NCBI RefSeq assembly: GCF_003721435.2
Contig: NZ_CP054585.1
Coordinates: forward strand, 1,302,001-1,366,000
Origin: Halorubrum sp. CBA1229
GTDB lineage: Archaea > Halobacteriota > Halobacteria > Halobacteriales > Haloferacaceae
Reading direction: 5' to 3'
DNA length: 64,000 nt
Shown in pieces: positions 52,664 through 64,000 of the stretch. The notes under the pieces are model-generated. The model was not told the origin of the DNA, made no database searches, and saw only the letters and a list, made by a program, of their open reading frames with translations. The first letter of the stretch is position 1. Every line of letters starts with the position of its first letter. The translations under genes and the position numbers were made by a program.

Positions 52664-53274
52664 ACGCCGACGCCCGCGTCCGCGTCGGGCAGGTCGTGCT
52701 TTATCACCGGGAGGCCGATCTCCTCTAAGGCCGCCTTCATGTGTCGGTCCTTCGCGAAGTCGGCGCCGTCCTCCTCGCGGAGGCGCTGGGCGGTCGCGAG
52801 CACTTCGCCCTTCCGGTCGTCCGGGATCTCGTACTTGTCGGCGGAGAGCTCGATGACGAGGCCGTTGTTGTCCTGCGTGTAGATCGAGTGGAAGATCCCG
52901 CGGTCGAACACGTTGTATCCCTTGCCGGCCTCCTCTAACGCCGCCATGATGTCCTCGTACTCGTCCGGATCGACGCTGAAGCAGAGGTGGTGGACGGCGC
53001 CGGTGCCGGCGCGCTGGCCGCGGGCCGAGGGCCGGTCGTCGCTCACGAAGAACGTCAGGATGCGCCCGTCGCCCGTGTCGAAGAACAGGTGCGTCTGCGA
53101 CGGGTCGTCGAGGTTCGGCTGGCGGAGGACGAGCGGCATCCCGAGCAGGTCGCGGTAGAAGGCGATCGTGTCGGCCTCGTTGCTTCCCCAGACCGTGATG
53201 TGATCGGTGCCGCTGGTGTGGAACGGTGCGTCCGGAAGCTCCGTCGTGACCGGAGCCGCGCTTTCGTCGCTCAT
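52660..53274 (-). CDS. VOC family dioxygenase-like protein (MhqO-like)
   Basis: The 204-residue protein is a glyoxalase/bleomycin-resistance fold with two VOC repeats: GTDHITVWGSNEADTIAFYR and GTGAVHHLCFSVDPDEYEDI. Metal ligands would be His24 or so in DHITVWG, His in HHLCF and Glu in LVIELSADKYE. It likely cleaves or isomerises an aromatic or dicarbonyl compound, with Fe(II) or another metal, and is translationally coupled to the hydrolase gene behind it. ATG at 53274; TATA-like TTTTTATAC lies about 25 bases upstream on this strand. Confidence 0.88.
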   Translation of the reverse strand: MSDESAAPVTTELPDAPFHTSGTDHITVWGSNEADTIAFYRDLLGMPLVLRQPNLDDPSQTHLFFDTGDGRILTFFVSDDRPSARGQRAGTGAVHHLCFSVDPDEYEDIMAALEEAGKGYNVFDRGIFHSIYTQDNNGLVIELSADKYEIPDDRKGEVLATAQRLREEDGADFAKDRHMKAALEEIGLPVIKHDLPDADAGVGV

Positions 53275-53425
53275 ACCGGTGGTACGTGACGGGTGCGTAT
53301 AAAAACGAAAGGGACCCCCGGGTGATCGCCTGACATCGGTGTTATCGCCGTCGAATCGCGAGTGACGATCGCGACTCCCGCCGACGAAGCGGTCGATTTA
53401 CCCCGCCAACGGCGGATCGGTACCC

Positions 53426-53572
53426 ATGGAGCTACTACTGCACTCCGGCCTCGAACATCCGAACACGCTCTGGATCGCCGTCAGCGCGGTCGTCGCCTTC
53501 GCCCTAGGCGTCGGCGTGAGCGTCTACCGGGCGGGAGTGATGGCCACGCTCCGCGACGCGGTCGACGAGTAA
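53426..53572 (+). CDS. 48-residue single-span membrane protein
   Basis: ATG 53426 to TAA 53572 encodes 48 residues beginning MELLLHSGLEHPNTLWIAVS, with one membrane helix LWIAVSAVVAFALGVGVSVY and a polar tail GVMATLRDAVDE. The third codon positions are GC-rich as in real genes here. A TATA-like GATTTACC lies about 25 bases before the start, which suits a leaderless transcript. Convergent with the 69-residue membrane protein gene 26 bases downstream. Function unknown. Confidence 0.6.
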   Translation: MELLLHSGLEHPNTLWIAVSAVVAFALGVGVSVYRAGVMATLRDAVDE

Positions 53573-53597
53573 CGCGGGAGCCCGAACGGAGGGGCGG

Positions 53598-53807
53598 TCA
53601 CGGGCGCTGCCAGACCGGCGGGGCGACGCCGAGCGCGCGGACGACGTAGGGGTAGCCGATCGCGACGGCAACGACCAGTCCCGCCGAGAGGAGAAGCCCG
53701 GGCGCACCGGCGACCCGTTCGACGAGCGTCAGCACGGCGATCATGAGGAGGAACATCGCGGCCCAGTGCGGGAGGAGCTGTCGGACCTTCTCTGCGGTCG
53801 AACTCAT
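53598..53807 (-). CDS. 69-residue membrane protein of unknown function
   Basis: The protein starts MSSTAEKVRQLLPHWAAMFL and has two hydrophobic stretches (HWAAMFLLMIAVLTLVERVA and GLLLSAGLVVAVAIGYPYVV), so it is a small two-span membrane protein. No family is recognised. It faces the 48-residue gene tail to tail; a shared membrane role cannot be shown. Confidence 0.6.
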   Translation of the reverse strand: MSSTAEKVRQLLPHWAAMFLLMIAVLTLVERVAGAPGLLLSAGLVVAVAIGYPYVVRALGVAPPVWQRP

Positions 53808-53947
53808 GCCTCGGACGACGGGCGCAGGCCATACGAGCGTATCGGGTGGCGTCGCGGTCCGCGAGCGCCAAGCGGAGAATCGTGCCGGAGGAGCGAGAAG
53901 CAGGATCGGCGAGAAGAACCGGAATTGGAACGGCAGGCGAACTCAGA

Positions 53948-54808
53948 TCAGTACCGCGAGGGGATGAACGCCGCTCCGAGCAGGAGCAGGGAGGAGAGGA
54001 ACGCGAGAACCAGCACCCGCGTCAGCCCGCTGTTGTACTGCTGGAACTGGTCGATCTGTGCGACCTGCGACTCGTACTCCTCCATGTCGCTCGACAGCTG
54101 CATCGTCGAGGCGTCGGGGAAGTGCGCGACGAAGTCGGTCTCACCGATAGTGACAGTCGCGTGCTGGGTGACTTCGATGCTCTCGGTCTCCGTCGTCTCC
54201 CAGACGAGCACCGCCTGGTCCGCCGTGACCTCGTCGACGGTCACGGTGTTGCCGCCGTACTCGAGGGAGTCACCCGCGGCGTACGAGCGCTCCTCGGGTG
54301 CCGGGAAGTACTCCTCGGCCGGGACGAGCGTCGACTCGCCGTCCTCGGTGACGACGACGTACTCGCCGTCGTCGCGCTCGACCGTCTCGTTGTCCGCTTG
54401 GGGGTCATCCTCGAGGATCGCCTGTCGGTCGAGCACCTCGACGAGCGTGAAGCTATTCGAGTCGTTCCCCTCGGTCTCCACGCGCCACTCCCGGTCGCCG
54501 ACCTGAACCGTCGACTCGTTCGCCCAGGCCTCCGACTGTTCCACCGTGACGTTGCGCTCGAGCGTCCCGACGATAGAGGTCCCGCCGCCACCGCCACCGT
54601 GACCACCGCCGCCTCCCTCCTCGACCTCGGTGATCTCGGCGACGACGTACTCCTCTCCGCCGACTTCGACCGGGTCACCCGTCGAGACTTCGAAGTCGGG
54701 GTTTTCGAAGCCGATCTCCGGGCTATCGGCCGTCGCGGTGAGAACACCCGCTCCGCCCGCGATCAGCACGAAGAGCGCGACGTACACGGCCACAGCGCGT
54801 CGTTGCAT
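53948..54808 (-). CDS. secreted or surface beta-rich protein with two terminal membrane helices
   Basis: The 286-residue protein has an N-terminal membrane segment (AVYVALFVLIAGGAGVLTAT) and a C-terminal one (LTRVLVLAFLSSLLLLGAAF), with about 220 residues of beta-rich, acidic sequence between, including EVGGEEYVVAEITEVEEGG, then a Gly/His stretch GGGGGHGGGGGG. The middle should lie outside the cell. Repeats of the EVxxxEVxV type suggest one or two beta domains. ATG at 54808 is preferred to one 18 bases upstream. Function unknown. Confidence 0.7.
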   Translation of the reverse strand: MQRRAVAVYVALFVLIAGGAGVLTATADSPEIGFENPDFEVSTGDPVEVGGEEYVVAEITEVEEGGGGGHGGGGGGTSIVGTLERNVTVEQSEAWANESTVQVGDREWRVETEGNDSNSFTLVEVLDRQAILEDDPQADNETVERDDGEYVVVTEDGESTLVPAEEYFPAPEERSYAAGDSLEYGGNTVTVDEVTADQAVLVWETTETESIEVTQHATVTIGETDFVAHFPDASTMQLSSDMEEYESQVAQIDQFQQYNSGLTRVLVLAFLSSLLLLGAAFIPSRY

Positions 54809-54894
54809 GGTTTCAGCATGGGTCACCCCGTGTATAACGGTTACTAAGCCGCTCCGTCGGGACGGCCGAACCTCGCCACCGCTCTGCCTCGGCC

Positions 54895-55683
54895 CTACCG
54901 GCGGACGACCAGTACGGACAGGTCCGAGAACGGCGTGTCCGACCGCGCGGTGCCGCCGGCGTGGCGCGCGAGCTCACCGACGGTCGTCCGCGTGATCGCC
55001 TCGTCGTCGCGGGTGAGCCGCTCGCAGACGAGCGCGACGTCCGACCGCTCGCAGCCGTGATCGAGCAGGTCGCGAGCGATATCGCCGGGCATCCAGTCGA
55101 ACGGACGCGGGAGGACGAGCAGGTGCCGCTGGCCCGCGTCACGCCGAAGCCGAGCGAGGTCGTCGCCGAGGTCGCCGCTCTTGTGGAGCGTGACGAAGGT
55201 CGCGTCCTCCATGGGCGTCCGGCCCCGGCTCGCCGCGACCTGAAGCGAAGAGATCCCCGGGACGACGCGGAAGGCGACCGAACCGCCGGTCGCCTCGTCG
55301 AGCGCGCGTTCGACCTTGCCGACGAACTGATAGCCCGAGTGGTTCGGATCGCCCATCAACACCGCTGTCCCCCGCTCCCCGTCCGCGACCCGTTCGGCGA
55401 ACGTCGCCAGCGCGGTCGCCTCGTCGCGGTAGCCGCAGGCCACGCAGTCGGCGTCCGTGCGATCACGGACGAGGTCGACGACCGTCTCGAAGCCGACGAC
55501 GACGTCGGCCGCCCGGATCGCTCGCTCCGCCCGCGGAACGAGGTGCTCCGGATTCCCCGGACCGACACCGACGGCGTGCACCACGCGTCCATCGTCGTCC
55601 GCGCACGCGGGTTCGGGCGTCGCCGCCGCGTAGTCCGCCGGGTCCGGTCCCGCGTCGAGGTCGTACGAGGCGTCGTCGCTCAC
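54895..55683 (-). CDS. cbiE: cobalt-precorrin-7 (C5)-methyltransferase
   Basis: The 262-residue protein has the tetrapyrrole-methylase opening HAVGVGPGNPEHLVPRAERA, then DVVVGFETVV, VLMGDPNHSGYQFVGKVERA, and VPGISSLQVAASRG, which fit CbiE in the cobalamin pathway: it transfers methyl from S-adenosylmethionine to C5. The first 30 residues are a halophile-type acidic extension. The start is GTG 55683. No other cob/cbi gene lies near, unlike the usual clustering. It is followed, on the minus strand, by the membrane-protein gene at 54808. Confidence 0.9.
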   Translation of the reverse strand: MSDDASYDLDAGPDPADYAAATPEPACADDDGRVVHAVGVGPGNPEHLVPRAERAIRAADVVVGFETVVDLVRDRTDADCVACGYRDEATALATFAERVADGERGTAVLMGDPNHSGYQFVGKVERALDEATGGSVAFRVVPGISSLQVAASRGRTPMEDATFVTLHKSGDLGDDLARLRRDAGQRHLLVLPRPFDWMPGDIARDLLDHGCERSDVALVCERLTRDDEAITRTTVGELARHAGGTARSDTPFSDLSVLVVRR

Positions 55684-55684
55684 G

Positions 55685-55906
55685 TCACACCCCGACGACG
55701 GGCGCCGCGGCTCTCCGGTCGATACCGTGGCCGACGGGCCGTCCGCGGTGCCCCTCCGAGAAGTCGATGCGCCCGGCGAGAGTCGAGTCGTCCACGTGAG
55801 CCGGAAACGACACCGAGCGCTCTATACGTTCGGGTTGCGGTAGCCCAGCGAGTGTCACCGGCGACGATCGTCGCTCGACCGTCCACCGCGAACCAGCGGC
55901 GGTCAC
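55685..55906 (-). CDS. possible 73-residue frame upstream of cbiE
   Basis: A reading frame from GTG 55906 ends one base before the cbiE start. Its last third (VDDSTLAGRIDFSEGHRGRP) has codon use like genes here, the first half less so. It has no recognisable family and could be a remnant, a leader peptide or chance. The remaining 55907-55999 has no visible feature apart from the tRNA-Cys gene end. Confidence 0.25.
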   Translation of the reverse strand: MTAAGSRWTVERRSSPVTLAGLPQPERIERSVSFPAHVDDSTLAGRIDFSEGHRGRPVGHGIDRRAAAPVVGV

Positions 55907-55999
55907 CGAAGCCGCGATGTTGAGGCCGGAGTGTTACGGGTGAACGCGACGGTGCCGATACCCGTCGCTGTCCGACTCGTCGTTCGTGATGAAAATGAA

Positions 56000-56075
56000 A
56001 GCCAAGGGCCGGATTTGAACCGGCGTTGGGCGGCTCTGCAGGCCGCTGCGTCTGACCAGACTCTGCCACCTTGGC
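56000..56075 (-). tRNA. tRNA-Cys (anticodon GCA)
   Basis: Read on the minus strand: acceptor GCCAAGG (56075 down to 56069) pairs with CCTTGGC, discriminator U, which is a Cys identity element. The anticodon stem GCGGC/GCCGC closes CTGCAGA, anticodon GCA. It is the last gene of the rRNA operon. Confidence 0.95.
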
Positions 56076-56218
56076 GCTGATCGAAAGTACCGCAGTCGAG
56101 CGTTTAAGCCTAGCGGTCACGAGCGAGGCCGTGGCCGCCGCTCGGGAAGATATTGAAGACGGCCGCAAACCGGATGGGTTGCGGGCGTGATGTGTGGGGC
56201 AATCGCCCCTATGAGTGG

Positions 56219-56340
56219 GCAGGCGGCGAACCGCGGTTCCCAGAGGATCGCTCACTCCAGTACTTCCCGGTACGCTGGTGGGCTTAACTTCCGTGTTCGG
56301 AATGGGTACGGGTGTTCCCCCACCGCTCTGGCCGCCTTTA
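56219..56340 (-). rRNA. 5S ribosomal RNA
   Basis: The minus strand reads GGCGGCCAGAGCGGTGGGGG, then CCCGTACCCATTCCGAACAC, AGTTAAGCCCACCAGCG and GTACTGGAGTG, ending with a stretch that pairs with the 5' end (GGCGG/CCGCC). This is the standard archaeal 5S. Ends are estimated from the terminal stem. Confidence 0.93.
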
Positions 56341-56426
56341 CGCTGACGCTCGGACTCGAACCGAACCTCCCTACACGTCTGTGTAGCGAGACGCCTGTGT
56401 CAGTGGTCCCGATCTCCCGATCGGCC

Positions 56427-56472
56427 GACCGTGTATACGTGCGATCCAGTTACCGCCTGAACTCATGCGAGT
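56427..56472 (-). other. 23S pre-rRNA processing stem, 3' half
   Basis: Bases 56427-56449 are the exact reverse complement of 59515-59537 (23 pairs), and 56457-56466 of 59498-59507 (10 pairs), with 7-base stretches between the two helices on both sides. The stem brings the ends of 23S together; the internal loop lies where the splicing-endonuclease bulge-helix-bulge is expected in archaea, but the exact bulge form is not clear. Confidence 0.85.
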
Positions 56473-56489
56473 GTGGTGTCAGTGCCGTA

Positions 56490-59402
<2,913 letters not shown>

Positions 59403-59497
59403 AGTGTGTTGGACGGTTCCGTAAGGAACCTCCAACGGTGTCAAGTGACGTAGTGTCACCCGACTGTATATGGTTCACTGACGTTCCACGAACTCGT

Positions 59498-59537
59498 ATG
59501 AGTTCAGTGGACGTCTGGATCGCACGTATACACGGTC
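59498..59537 (-). other. 23S pre-rRNA processing stem, 5' half
   Basis: Partner of 56427-56472: CTGGATCGCACG at 59515 pairs with CGTGCGATCCAG, and ATGAGTTCAG at 59498 pairs with CTGAACTCAT. It lies about 95-135 bases upstream of the mature 23S 5' end in the direction of transcription. Confidence 0.85.
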
Positions 59538-59669
59538 GTCATCGAATCGCCCTGGCGGGGCGTTCGTCGAACCCTTCCCATCCGCGGTTTCCCGGGATGG
59601 TGCATCGGTCGTCGTAACCCAACGGAATCGCGTCGCCCACTTAAGGGGACGGATTCGCGCTGGGGGACA

Positions 59670-59741
59670 TGGACTCACTGGGATTCGAACCCAGGGCATC
59701 CTCCTTGCAAGGGAGGCACTCTACCGCTGAGCTATGAGCCC
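59670..59741 (-). tRNA. tRNA-Ala (anticodon UGC)
   Basis: On the minus strand GGGCTCA (59741 down) pairs with TGAGTCC, discriminator A; the anticodon stem loop CCTCC-CTTGCAA-GGAGG has anticodon TGC; the T arm is CTGGG TTCGAAT CCCAG. It lies in the 16S-23S spacer, the usual archaeal position. Confidence 0.95.
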
Positions 59742-59830
59742 ACCTTCCCGTGAGGGAAGGGGTGGTCTGCGCGTGTGTGTGTGTAGTGTGAGCCGTGGTA
59801 GTTCGTCGGTGTCCAGGGCGGTGGGTGGTC

Positions 59831-59846
59831 GGACACGCGACCATGC
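59831..59846 (-). other. 16S pre-rRNA processing stem, 3' half
   Basis: GGACAC and GACCATGC here pair with GTGTCC and GCATGGTC at 61461-61480, two helices interrupted by unequal internal loops (2 and 6 bases). Nearby the hairpin GACCGTCT-CGAG-AGACGGTC (about 59856-59875) lies between this stem and the 16S 3' end. Confidence 0.75.
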
Positions 59847-59913
59847 ATGAGTAGTGACCGTCTCGAGAGACGGTCGAAAGGTGAGCTCCCGCGGGGCGGG
59901 AGTCTCGGGTCTG

Positions 59914-61383
<1,470 letters not shown>

Positions 61384-61460
61384 GTATAACCTCTGAACCT
61401 GGTTCCCGGCTCAGAGGGGGTGTTGGCGGGTTTTGACTCGCGGTGAGTCAAAACACCATT

Positions 61461-61480
61461 GCATGGTCTATATGGTGTCC
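61461..61480 (-). other. 16S pre-rRNA processing stem, 5' half
   Basis: Partner of 59831-59846. A strong hairpin TTTTGACTC-GCGGT-GAGTCAAAA (61431-61453) lies between this half and the start of 16S. Confidence 0.75.
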
Positions 61481-61593
61481 GAGTCACCCAGCGACCTGGA
61501 TGACACCGAACTACCATGGCTCACATCAGATTTCCTCTTACGCCGGAGCGCAGGGGGCGAAATCCTCATCTTCGCGGACTTGATTGTACCCTT

Positions 61594-61619
61594 CGAGGGG
61601 TCATAAACCCATCGAAGCG
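61594..61619 (-). promoter_or_regulatory. rRNA operon promoter P2
   Basis: Minus strand GCTTCGATGGGTTTATGACC. It shares the layout TTCGAYGGGKTTWAT with P1, typical of tandem haloarchaeal rRNA promoters: TTCGA box and TATA element 10 bases on. Confidence 0.75.
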
Positions 61620-61697
61620 TTCCAAGTCCAGCGAAACCGGGCCGAGTTGAACGGCCCGAGTTCGCGGATGCGTTCTTCGCATTAGTCACGATGCCCG

Positions 61698-61720
61698 GGT
61701 TGTATTTAACCCCGTCGAAC
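61698..61720 (-). promoter_or_regulatory. rRNA operon promoter P1
   Basis: Minus strand GTTCGACGGGGTTAAATACA, about 330 bases upstream of 16S. TATA-like TTAAATA and a TTCGAC box match P2 about 100 bases downstream. The 438-base interval 61384-61821 otherwise holds the leader and the processing stem; I see no gene in it. Confidence 0.75.
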
Positions 61721-61821
61721 TACCGGCGCCACGTCATGCGGTTTCATGCCGGGGGGAAACTGTGAACGAACCCACAGCTACGCGGTGGAGGGTGCGAAAA
61801 AAGATCGAACGATCCCCGAGG

Positions 61822-62151
61822 CTACTCCTCGTCGATGTACTCAATTCCCTGCTTCGAGACGTTGGCCTTCGTGATGTCGTCGAGGTCGTTGAGCCAGAAG
61901 TCCTCGTCCGCCTCGTCGACTTCGGGGGCGCTGTCCTTCCAGGCCCAGCCCTCGTACTCGTGGACCTTTTTCGTCCCTTTCTCGCGGAGCCGGAGCGTCG
62001 TTCGATCCGCCTCTTCCTCCGATGGAGCCGGGTCGAGGGTTCGGGCCGCCTTGAGCGCGGCCTGTCGGGGCATGTTTCCGGAGAACTCGCTCGGTTCCGA
62101 TCCGTCTTCCTCTCGAAGGGCGAAGTTTCGCTTACCGTCTTCACGTACCAT
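61822..62151 (-). CDS. non-histone chromosomal protein MC1
   Basis: The 109-residue protein is MC1: NFALREEDGSEPSEFSGNMP, ALKAARTLDPAPSEEE, then LRLREKGTKKVHEYEGW, the basic-aromatic DNA-binding strands. MC1 bends DNA and is a chromatin protein of methanogens and haloarchaea. The halophilic form is acidic overall but keeps the key arginines and lysines. Its promoter TATTTATTAC (minus strand, about 62190-62199) is 40-50 bases upstream. It reads away from the AbrB-like gene. Confidence 0.95.
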   Translation of the reverse strand: MVREDGKRNFALREEDGSEPSEFSGNMPRQAALKAARTLDPAPSEEEADRTTLRLREKGTKKVHEYEGWAWKDSAPEVDEADEDFWLNDLDDITKANVSKQGIEYIDEE

Positions 62152-62476
62152 GGTTTATGCTCCATGCGAACCCAGCACACAGTGTGTAATAAATATATCG
62201 GGGAAATGAAAGCTGCTCGGCAAAACATTTATATATTGACTCCGTCCCGGCTAGCGGTTTTGTCTCCTCAGTACGGAGGGGCTGGGAGGAACGTGAAGCG
62301 TCGAGGTGCGGAGTGGCCGGGTGACGCGTCGTGCGTGCACGGGGTAAAGAGAGAGAGAAAGCGGGTTGACCGCGGCGGGTCGAGCCCCCGAACCGCCCGG
62401 TGGAACCGAGAGGCGCGGATGCGGGTAAACAACACTTATGTGTCTGCTATGGCGAAATGCGACCAGTACAACCGCG
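62152..62476. other. intergenic region with divergent TATA boxes and a long possible leader
   Basis: These 325 bases hold the MC1 promoter, a plus-strand TATA box TTTATATAT at 62228-62236, and a second TATA-like ACTTATG at 62431-62437 close to the AbrB-like start at 62477. The plus-strand box at 62228 lies 240 bases before any start codon, so a leader or small RNA from about 62258 on is possible. No protein is supported in it. Confidence 0.5.
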
Positions 62477-62680
62477 ATGGTCCGTAAAAAGAAGCTCAGC
62501 CCCAGTGGCGCCAAGGACGACGAGGGGGAGTACCACAACGTCCACGTGAACCTCCACGAGGACGAACTCGCCGTCGCCGGCATGGAGATCGGCGACGAGG
62601 TGTTCGTGCGGGTCCGAGACGGGAAGATAATCATCCAGAAGGCGGATTCCAACCCCGAGCAGCTCGAGCACGACTTCTGA
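62477..62680 (+). CDS. small AbrB/SpoVT-like protein
   Basis: The 67-residue protein reads MVRKKKLSPSGAKDDEGEYH, then NVHVNLHEDELAVAGMEIGD and EVFVRVRDGKIIIQKAD, with the swapped-hairpin pattern of AbrB/MazE-type DNA-binding domains; the G-D-E-V-F-V-R-V element is typical. It is probably a dimeric regulator. No toxin or partner lies adjacent. ATG at 62477 is preferred over an upstream in-frame start that lacks family resemblance. Confidence 0.78.
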   Translation: MVRKKKLSPSGAKDDEGEYHNVHVNLHEDELAVAGMEIGDEVFVRVRDGKIIIQKADSNPEQLEHDF

Positions 62681-62759
62681 AGCGGATCTCCTTTTCCACC
62701 TTCCGCCGGCTCACCGGTCGGTCGGCGGATTGATGCCCGCTCGTGACGAGTCCGAAACG

Positions 62760-63815
62760 ATGGGTGCGTACGATCTGTTGAAGCCGGCGCTGTTCGGGCT
62801 GCCGGCGGAGACGGCACACGGGATGACACACCGCGTGTTACGAGCCGTACAGGGGACCGCGGTCACGAGCGCGCTACGCGATCGGTACGTCGTCGACGAC
62901 CCGCGACTGCGGGTCGAGGCGTTCGGGAACGCGTTCCCGACGCCGGTCGGCGTGGCCGCCGGCTTCGACAAGAACGCGGAGGTGCCACGTGCGCTCGCGT
63001 CGCTCGGGTTCGGGCACGTCGAGGTCGGCGGCGTGACGGCCGAGCGACAGCCGGGGAACCCGCGACCGCGGCTGTTCCGGCTCCGCGAGGACGAGGCCCT
63101 GATCAACCGGATGGGATTCAACAACGAGGGCGCGGACGCCGTGGGCGCCCGGCTCGACCGCGAACCGATGCCCGACGTGCCCGTCGGAATCAACATCGGG
63201 AAGTCGAAGTCGACGCCGCTCGCCGACGCGCCGGACGACTACCTGTACACCTACGAGCGCGTCGCGGACGCGGGCGACTACTTCGTCGTCAACGTCTCGA
63301 GTCCGAACACGCCCGGACTCCGCGAGCTACAGAACCGCGAGGCGTTAGAGAAGATACTCGGCGGCCTCGCCGACGCAGGTGCGAGCCCCCTCCTCGTGAA
63401 GCTCTCGCCGGACCTTCCCGAGCCGGCGGTCGAGGACGCGCTCGGCGTCGTCGACGACCTCGGCCTCGACGGGGTCATCGCGACCAACACGACGACCTCT
63501 CGCCCGGAGTCGCTGGAGAGCCCGAACCGCGCCGAGCGCGGCGGCCTCTCGGGGACGCCCATCGAGGATCTCGCCACGAGCCGTGTCAGATTCGTCGCGG
63601 AACGCACCGACGTTCCCGTGATCGGCGTCGGCGGGATCTCGGACGCGGCGGGCGCCTACGAGAAGATACGCTCGGGGGCCTCGCTCGTCCAGCTGTACAC
63701 TGGGCTCGTGTACGAGGGCCCGAGCCTCGCGCGCGACATCAACGAAGGACTTCTCGAACTGCTCGAACGGGACGGGTTCGACTCCGTCACCGACGCGGTC
63801 GGCGCAGATCTGTAG
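62760..63815 (+). CDS. pyrD: dihydroorotate dehydrogenase, quinone-dependent (class 2)
   Basis: The 351-residue enzyme oxidises dihydroorotate to orotate in pyrimidine synthesis with FMN and membrane quinone. Markers: the N-terminal helices YDLLKPALFGLPAETAHGMT that touch the membrane, AAGFDKNAEVP, RMGFNNEG, VVNVSSPNTPGLRELQ with catalytic Ser, and GVGGISDAAGAYEKIRSGAS at the phosphate site. ATG at 62760 gives the expected N-terminus; the 80-base gap after the AbrB-like gene leaves co-transcription open. Confidence 0.96.
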   Translation: MGAYDLLKPALFGLPAETAHGMTHRVLRAVQGTAVTSALRDRYVVDDPRLRVEAFGNAFPTPVGVAAGFDKNAEVPRALASLGFGHVEVGGVTAERQPGNPRPRLFRLREDEALINRMGFNNEGADAVGARLDREPMPDVPVGINIGKSKSTPLADAPDDYLYTYERVADAGDYFVVNVSSPNTPGLRELQNREALEKILGGLADAGASPLLVKLSPDLPEPAVEDALGVVDDLGLDGVIATNTTTSRPESLESPNRAERGGLSGTPIEDLATSRVRFVAERTDVPVIGVGGISDAAGAYEKIRSGASLVQLYTGLVYEGPSLARDINEGLLELLERDGFDSVTDAVGADL

Positions 63816-63847
63816 TCGGAGAAGGTGGCGGACCGAGGACCGTCGGC

Positions 63848-64000
63848 CTACGTCTCGCTGACGATGACGACGACGTCGTCGGCCTCTAACAGCTCTCCGT
63901 CGCCCCGATACTGCCGCTCCTCCTCGATCGCGAACTCGTCGTCGACGAGCGTGACCCCGGCGACGTGGAGTTTCTCGCCGTCGATCTCGTACGCCTTCTG
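63848..64000 (-). CDS. unidentified protein, C-terminal 50 residues (truncated by window edge)
   Basis: The frame is open to the window end. It reads EIDGEKLHVAGVTLVDDEFA, then IEEERQYRGDGELLEADDVV, ending VIVSET and a TAG. The strands suggest a small beta domain; I cannot name the family from this much. It converges on pyrD with 32 bases between stops. Confidence 0.6.
   Translation of the reverse strand, partial: QKAYEIDGEKLHVAGVTLVDDEFAIEEERQYRGDGELLEADDVVVIVSET

Overview
This window is chromosomal DNA from an extremely halophilic archaeon (class Halobacteria). The evidence is very high GC, strongly acidic proteins, archaeal TFB, uL16/L10e and MC1 chromatin protein, TATA boxes close to start codons, and an rRNA operon in the order 16S, tRNA-Ala, 23S, 5S, tRNA-Cys. 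Halorubrum or a near relative is my best guess at genus, from memory of protein style only.

Layout. 1-10.3 kb: partial aldo/keto reductase, small haloarchaeal proteins, a creatininase-type amidohydrolase, an ABC exporter, RNase Z, a HIT protein, an MFS carrier, a ParA/MinD-like protein lacking the Walker A lysines, and a TFB. 10.6-19 kb: a CARF-like regulator, a GTPBP1-type GTPase, MptD-like aldolase, a PHP hydrolase, and S-adenosylhomocysteine enzymes (mtaD, ahcY) on either side of a secreted acidic repeat protein. 19-30 kb: structured RNA-like element 1, nucS, ribosomal protein uL16, a Ski2-like helicase, tRNA-Pro and tRNA-Phe with copies of the tRNA-Phe 3' end nearby, a Tat-exported vWA protein, a CAP lipoprotein, a cold-shock protein and a ferredoxin. 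30-43 kb: a beta-helix/membrane-pore protein, a compact kinase-like protein, UspA, ROK glucokinase, a PrsW-like protease, a FAU-1-like RNA-binding protein, NifU, a membrane-anchored ferredoxin, a PUA protein and structured element 2. 43-52 kb: a duplicated promoter segment, a candidate small RNA, then a tight four-gene operon of two PrkA-type kinases, DUF444 and SpoVR. 52-56 kb: an esterase/dioxygenase pair, small membrane proteins and cbiE. 56-64 kb: rRNA operon on the minus strand with processing stems and tandem promoters, MC1, an AbrB-like protein, pyrD and a truncated gene.

The most interesting material is non-coding. Two intergenic elements (19.03-19.28 kb and 41.02-41.36 kb) share conserved blocks, while their long paired stems differ in sequence but still pair, which is covariation typical of structured RNA. 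A third candidate RNA with competing hairpins lies at 43.2-43.4 kb, under a promoter that is repeated upstream of the PrkA/DUF444/SpoVR operon. In proteins, the compact kinase-like gene at 33.3 kb, the beta-helix/pore fusion at 31-33 kb and the lysine-less ParA homologue stand out.
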